In this document: positions 12,507 through 16,047 of the stretch, piece after piece | How positions within the stretch are numbered: the first letter of the stretch is position 1 | How the letters are laid out: each line of letters starts with the position of its first letter | NCBI RefSeq assembly: GCF_020742345.1 | Contig: NZ_DYXC01000134.1 | Span: 1 to 16,047 of the forward strand | Direction of reading: 5' to 3' | Length of the DNA stretch: 16,047 nucleotides | Source of the DNA: Enteractinococcus helveticum | GTDB lineage: Bacteria > Actinomycetota > Actinomycetes > Actinomycetales > Micrococcaceae | Program-made: the position numbers and the translations under genes | The notes under the pieces: generated by a model | Told to the model about the DNA's origin: nothing | Databases searched by the model: none | Seen by the model: the letters and a program-made list of their open reading frames with translations, nothing else

Positions 12507-15191
12507 TTACTCAGCCGTTGCCAGCTCGACCTCGGTGAGACGCAAATCAATGATTTCGTCATCCTCACCGGTGATCGCGTCACCAACAGTAAGCTGAAGA
12601 TCCGTGACATTTCCGGCGGCACGCAGATCATCGAGGCCAGCTTTCAGCTCGATGATGCGATCCTCGGTGGCCGTGATCGTCGCAGCGACCACCTCGGTAC
12701 GCTGTTTCACCTTCGCATCCGACTTAGCCTTACGGATGCGGGAAATGGCGCGAGTAACGGTCGAGAGGACTTCGACGTCGCCGGTATGTGCAGCAGTGGC
12801 AATACCAGCCAGCTGGCTTTCCAGTCCTGGCCAGGCTGTTTCGTGTACCGAGCCGGAACGCCACCACGACCAGACCTCATCGGTAGCAAATGGCTGGAAC
12901 GGTGCCAACAAACGCAACAATGCATCAAGCGCTGTTGCCAGGGTAGCTACAACTGAAGCCTGTTGGGCTTCACCGCGGGAACCATACGCACGGTTTTTGA
13001 TCAGCTCGATGTAGTCATCGGTGAAGTGCCAGAAGAAGGTCTCGATCAGATTCAGTGTACGAGCATAGTCATACTTTTCGAATGCCCGGGTGGCCTGGAC
13101 GATCGCTTCATGCAGTTGCGCCAACAGTGACTGATCCAGCGGATGAGTGATGACTGCAGCATCGTCAGCGGATGAGACGATCTTGTCTTGGGTTGCACCA
13201 AGATTCAAAGCGAACTTTGAAGCATTGAGCAGCTTGATCGCCAAACGACGACCAATTTTCATCTGGTTGACCTCATAGGCGGTGTCCGCCCCCAGGCGAG
13301 CAGAAGCAGCCCAGTAACGCACCGCATCAGCGCCGAACTCATCTAGGATGTCGGTTGGCACAACAACATTGCCCTTGGACTTGGACATCTTTTGACGCTG
13401 TGGATCCAGCACCCATCCAGACAGCGCGGTGTGCTTCCACGGTACGGTATCCTGCAGCTGGTCGGCACGAACAACGGTCGAAAACAGCCAGGTCCGGATG
13501 ATGTCGTGGCCTTGTGGGCGCAGATCAAACGGGAAGACGTTGTTGAAATACTCATCGTCCTTGGACCACTGCCCAATGATCTGCGGAGTCAGCGATGAGG
13601 TCGCCCAAGTGTCTAGCACGTCGGGATCACCGGTGAAACCACCTGGCTTATCGCGTTGATCCGCGGTGAAGCCTGCTGGCACATCCTCCAACGGATCCAC
13701 GGGCAGTTGCTCATCAGATGGAACAATCGGGTTCTCATAGTCTGGCTGACCTTCTTCATCCAAGCGGTACCACAGTGGAATTGCCACGCCGAAGACGCGC
13801 TGACGGGAGACCAACCAGTCGCCTGAGAGGTTTTCGACCCAGTTGGAGTACCGGGACTGCATGAAACCGGGGTGCCATTCCAGTTCGTTGCCACGTTCGA
13901 TGAGCTTATTGCGCAGCTCAGCCTCGCGGCCACCATTGCGCAGGTACCACTGACGCGAGGTGACAATCTCTAGCGGCTTGTCACCTTTTTCAAAGAAGTT
14001 CACCGCGTGCATGATCTTTTTTGGTTCGCCATCGAGCAGCTCCGCTGCTTCCAGCATTTCGATGACGGCTTTTTCTGCGGAGAAGACGGTCTTACCTGCA
14101 AGCTGGGCATAGTTTTCGATCCCGCGCTCGGAGGTGATCCATTCTGGAGTTTCGCGAGCAAACCGACCGTCGCGACCGATCAGCGTGCGAGTTGGCAGTT
14201 GCAATTCGCGCCACCAGGTGATGTCGTTCTGGTCACCGAATGTACATACCATGGCGATACCAGCGCCCTTATCGGGCTGTGCCAGTTCATGCGGGTAGAC
14301 CTCCACTGCAACGTCAAATAGGGGAGAGGTGACGGTCTTACCGAATAGATGCTGGTAGCGTTCGTCGTCCGGGTGTGCGACCAGTGCCGAGCATGCTGCG
14401 AGCAGTTCTGGACGGGTAGTTTCAATGAAGACTTTTGAACCATCTTCAGCAAAAAACGGGTAACGGTAGTAGGCCCCTGGAACTTCTTTGTCTTCCAACT
14501 CAGCCTGAGCAACAGCGGTCTGGAAGGTGACATCCCACATGGTGGGCGCCTCAGCATTATAGGCCTGACCGTCGGCAAGGTTTTGCAGGAATGCCCGTTG
14601 TGAAATTTCGCGTGAGTGGTCGTCAATCGTGCGGTAGCTCAAATTCCAGTCTACTGACAGACCAAGTTGGGTGAAGAGTTGTTCATAGACCACTTCGTCG
14701 TCGCGAGATTGTGCCAAGCACAGCTCGATGAAGTTCTGGCGTGAAACCACGTCCCAGTCACGGCGGTTCTTGGCCGGCTGTGCAGGTGGCTGATAGTTGG
14801 GATCATAGGCAACCGAGGTATCGGTGCGAACACCAAAGTAGTTCTGCACGCGGCGTTCAGTGGGCAGACCGTTGTCGTCCCAGCCCATGGGATAGAACAC
14901 GTTTTTGCCGCACATGCGCATAAAACGGGCAATCACATCGGTTTGGGTATAGGAGAACACGTGTCCGACGTGCAACGAACCTGAGGCCGTTGGTGGCGGG
15001 GTGTCAATCGAGTACACCTGATCACGGGTAGTGTTCGGATCAAATGCATACACCCGGTTTTCTTCCCACCGGGCGCTAAATTTTTCTTCGAGTCCTTCCA
15101 GACCGACGCGATCTGGAACACTTATCGTTTTGGGCGTGTCTGTGCCCGTCGTATTTTCAGCCATGGCCACTATTGTTTCATATTCTGACAC
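12507..15191 (-). CDS. valS: Valyl-tRNA synthetase, archaeal/rickettsial-like class
   Basis: Class I aminoacyl-tRNA synthetase that charges tRNA-Val and edits threonine. In the 894-residue form, the HIGH motif is HVGH at 74-77 within IDTPPPTASGSLHVGH, and KMSKS is at 601-605. The sequence MGWDDNGLPTERRVQNYFGV after the HIGH region is typical of the class seen in archaea, Rickettsiales and some actinobacteria; the usual bacterial ValS has a GTDHAGIATQ-type segment there. The CP1 editing domain occupies roughly 200-400. The protein ends soon after the anticodon-binding domain and lacks the long C-terminal coiled-coil arm of E. coli ValS. The start is uncertain: GTG 15191 has GAGG and AGGA purines upstream, while ATG 15164 gives the more family-like N-terminus MAENTTG but has no clear ribosome-binding site. 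Confidence 0.94.
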   Translation of the reverse strand: MSEYETIVAMAENTTGTDTPKTISVPDRVGLEGLEEKFSARWEENRVYAFDPNTTRDQVYSIDTPPPTASGSLHVGHVFSYTQTDVIARFMRMCGKNVFYPMGWDDNGLPTERRVQNYFGVRTDTSVAYDPNYQPPAQPAKNRRDWDVVSRQNFIELCLAQSRDDEVVYEQLFTQLGLSVDWNLSYRTIDDHSREISQRAFLQNLADGQAYNAEAPTMWDVTFQTAVAQAELEDKEVPGAYYRYPFFAEDGSKVFIETTRPELLAACSALVAHPDDERYQHLFGKTVTSPLFDVAVEVYPHELAQPDKGAGIAMVCTFGDQNDITWWRELQLPTRTLIGRDGRFARETPEWITSERGIENYAQLAGKTVFSAEKAVIEMLEAAELLDGEPKKIMHAVNFFEKGDKPLEIVTSRQWYLRNGGREAELRNKLIERGNELEWHPGFMQSRYSNWVENLSGDWLVSRQRVFGVAIPLWYRLDEEGQPDYENPIVPSDEQLPVDPLEDVPAGFTADQRDKPGGFTGDPDVLDTWATSSLTPQIIGQWSKDDEYFNNVFPFDLRPQGHDIIRTWLFSTVVRADQLQDTVPWKHTALSGWVLDPQRQKMSKSKGNVVVPTDILDEFGADAVRYWAASARLGADTAYEVNQMKIGRRLAIKLLNASKFALNLGATQDKIVSSADDAAVITHPLDQSLLAQLHEAIVQATRAFEKYDYARTLNLIETFFWHFTDDYIELIKNRAYGSRGEAQQASVVATLATALDALLRLLAPFQPFATDEVWSWWRSGSVHETAWPGLESQLAGIATAAHTGDVEVLSTVTRAISRIRKAKSDAKVKQRTEVVAATITATEDRIIELKAGLDDLRAAGNVTDLQLTVGDAITGEDDEIIDLRLTEVELATAE

Positions 15192-15242
15192 TGATCCTGG
15201 CCTCTGACGTCACCGCAAATATCGATATTTCACACGCACTGT

Positions 15243-15256
15243 TTTAGTGTGGTCAC
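15243..15256 (+). promoter_or_regulatory. Possible -10 element of a leaderless dehydrogenase transcript
   Basis: TTTAGT (15243-15248) ends eight bases before the ATG at 15257, with no purine-rich ribosome-binding site between. Same hexamer and spacing as before lipB. No convincing -35. The region is shared with the divergent valS. Confidence 0.3.
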
Positions 15257-16039
15257 ATGACTGCTGAACTACCTGCTGCCCTTGTCACCGGCGCGACCTC
15301 CGGGATTGGTCGTGCCACCGCTGTGCAACTTGTCCGTAACGGTTGGAAAGTATTTGCCGTCGGCCGGCGCAGGAACAATCTCGAGAGCCTCGCCACAGAC
15401 TGCCAGGACCTGTCCGGATTACTGATCCCGGTAGCTGCTGATGTCACCGATGATGCTTCCGTGACGGCGCTCTATGACACGGTTGAGGCTCAGGGCGGCG
15501 TAGATACCGTATTGAATATCGCTGGTGGGGCGGTGGGAGCCGAACCCATCGCCGAGGCAGATCTGGCCGATTGGGAATGGATGATCGATACCAACGTGCT
15601 GGGCTCGCTGCGGGTCATAAAGCAATTCTTGCCCATGCTGCGAGCGCACGGTGCCGGAACCATTTTGAATCTCACTTCAACCGCCGGTGTCGTCGCATAT
15701 GAAGGCGGCGCTGGCTACAATGCAGCCAAATTCGGTCAGCACGCCATGACCGGAGCTCTACGGTTGGAAGAAGCTGAACACAATATTCGCGTCATCGAAG
15801 TGCTACCCGGTTTGGTGAAGACCGATGAGTTTGCGCTGAAACGTATGCGTGGTGACGCCAGCAAAGCCGCGGATGTATATGCCGGGGTTGATAAGCCGTT
15901 GACCGCAGAAGATGTTGCCGATGTTTGCGCCTATGCGGTGAATCTTCCCCATCACATTAACCTGGATGAAATCGTGATGCGCCCGGTCAAACAGGCCGCC
16001 CAGCACAAGCTCATTCGCGATGCTCAAGACAGTGCCTAA
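15257..16039 (+). CDS. Short-chain dehydrogenase/reductase (SDR family, classical type)
   Basis: NAD(P)-dependent oxidoreductase of unknown substrate. The Rossmann nucleotide motif TGATSGIG is at 11-18, NIAG at 87-90, the catalytic Asn113, Ser141 in NLTSTAG, and the Y-x3-K pair Tyr154/Lys158. The run Arg37-Arg38-Arg39 after the second beta strand, with no acidic residue at that position, favours NADP(H) over NAD(H). PGLVKTDEF (189-197) is the usual post-catalytic loop. Length 260 aa is normal for classical SDRs, and the protein resembles the YdfG-type cytosolic reductases, though this is only family-level. The ATG has no good Shine-Dalgarno sequence, so initiation may be leaderless. It is divergent from valS. 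Confidence 0.9.
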   Translation: MTAELPAALVTGATSGIGRATAVQLVRNGWKVFAVGRRRNNLESLATDCQDLSGLLIPVAADVTDDASVTALYDTVEAQGGVDTVLNIAGGAVGAEPIAEADLADWEWMIDTNVLGSLRVIKQFLPMLRAHGAGTILNLTSTAGVVAYEGGAGYNAAKFGQHAMTGALRLEEAEHNIRVIEVLPGLVKTDEFALKRMRGDASKAADVYAGVDKPLTAEDVADVCAYAVNLPHHINLDEIVMRPVKQAAQHKLIRDAQDSA

Positions 16040-16047
16040 ATATTGTT

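Overview
The window looks like core chromosome of a high-GC Gram-positive bacterium (Actinomycetota), most likely a Micrococcales/Micrococcaceae-type organism with unusually moderate GC (a little above 50 % by eye). The evidence is the gene order pepN - rpiB - nei ... tig - clpP1 - clpP2 - clpX ... valS, which matches the Mycobacterium tuberculosis Rv2467-Rv2448c neighbourhood, together with the paired ClpP1/ClpP2 peptidases, a mycothiol-type DsbA-like oxidoreductase and frequent GTG/TTG starts. No mobile element, CRISPR array or prophage is visible.

Layout, left to right. (1) The 3' end of a PKD-domain protein converges on pepN (aminopeptidase N, minus strand). (2) pepN and rpiB diverge; their shared upstream region holds a good minus-strand promoter and a perfect 8-bp inverted repeat. 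(3) rpiB and nei overlap by one base (sugar isomerase plus DNA glycosylase). (4) lipB and lipA form an overlapping pair for lipoate synthesis, ended by a hairpin shared with a convergent 101-residue orphan gene. (5) An AT-richer region of about 0.9 kb holds tRNA-Gly(UCC) with a strong terminator, possible gene debris, and tRNA-Pro(UGG). (6) A proteostasis block follows: tig, clpP1, clpP2, clpX, and directly behind clpX an Rv2466c-like oxidoreductase whose second active-site cysteine is replaced by alanine. Hairpins divide the block into at least three transcription units: tig, clpP1P2, and clpX with the oxidoreductase. (7) A bidirectional terminator separates this from valS (minus strand), which is divergent from a short-chain dehydrogenase/reductase at the right edge.

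Functionally, trigger factor folds nascent chains at the ribosome, ClpX unfolds substrates for the mixed ClpP1P2 chamber, and PepN can trim released peptides. The most informative non-coding signal is a 12-of-14 match to the HAIR operator (HspR binding site) about 80 bp before clpP1, which would tie the protease to heat-shock control. The valyl-tRNA synthetase belongs to the archaeal/rickettsial-like sequence class, not the usual bacterial one. No wholly new multi-gene system is apparent; the less explained parts are the orphan 101-residue gene, the possible remnants between the two tRNAs, and the candidate operators.
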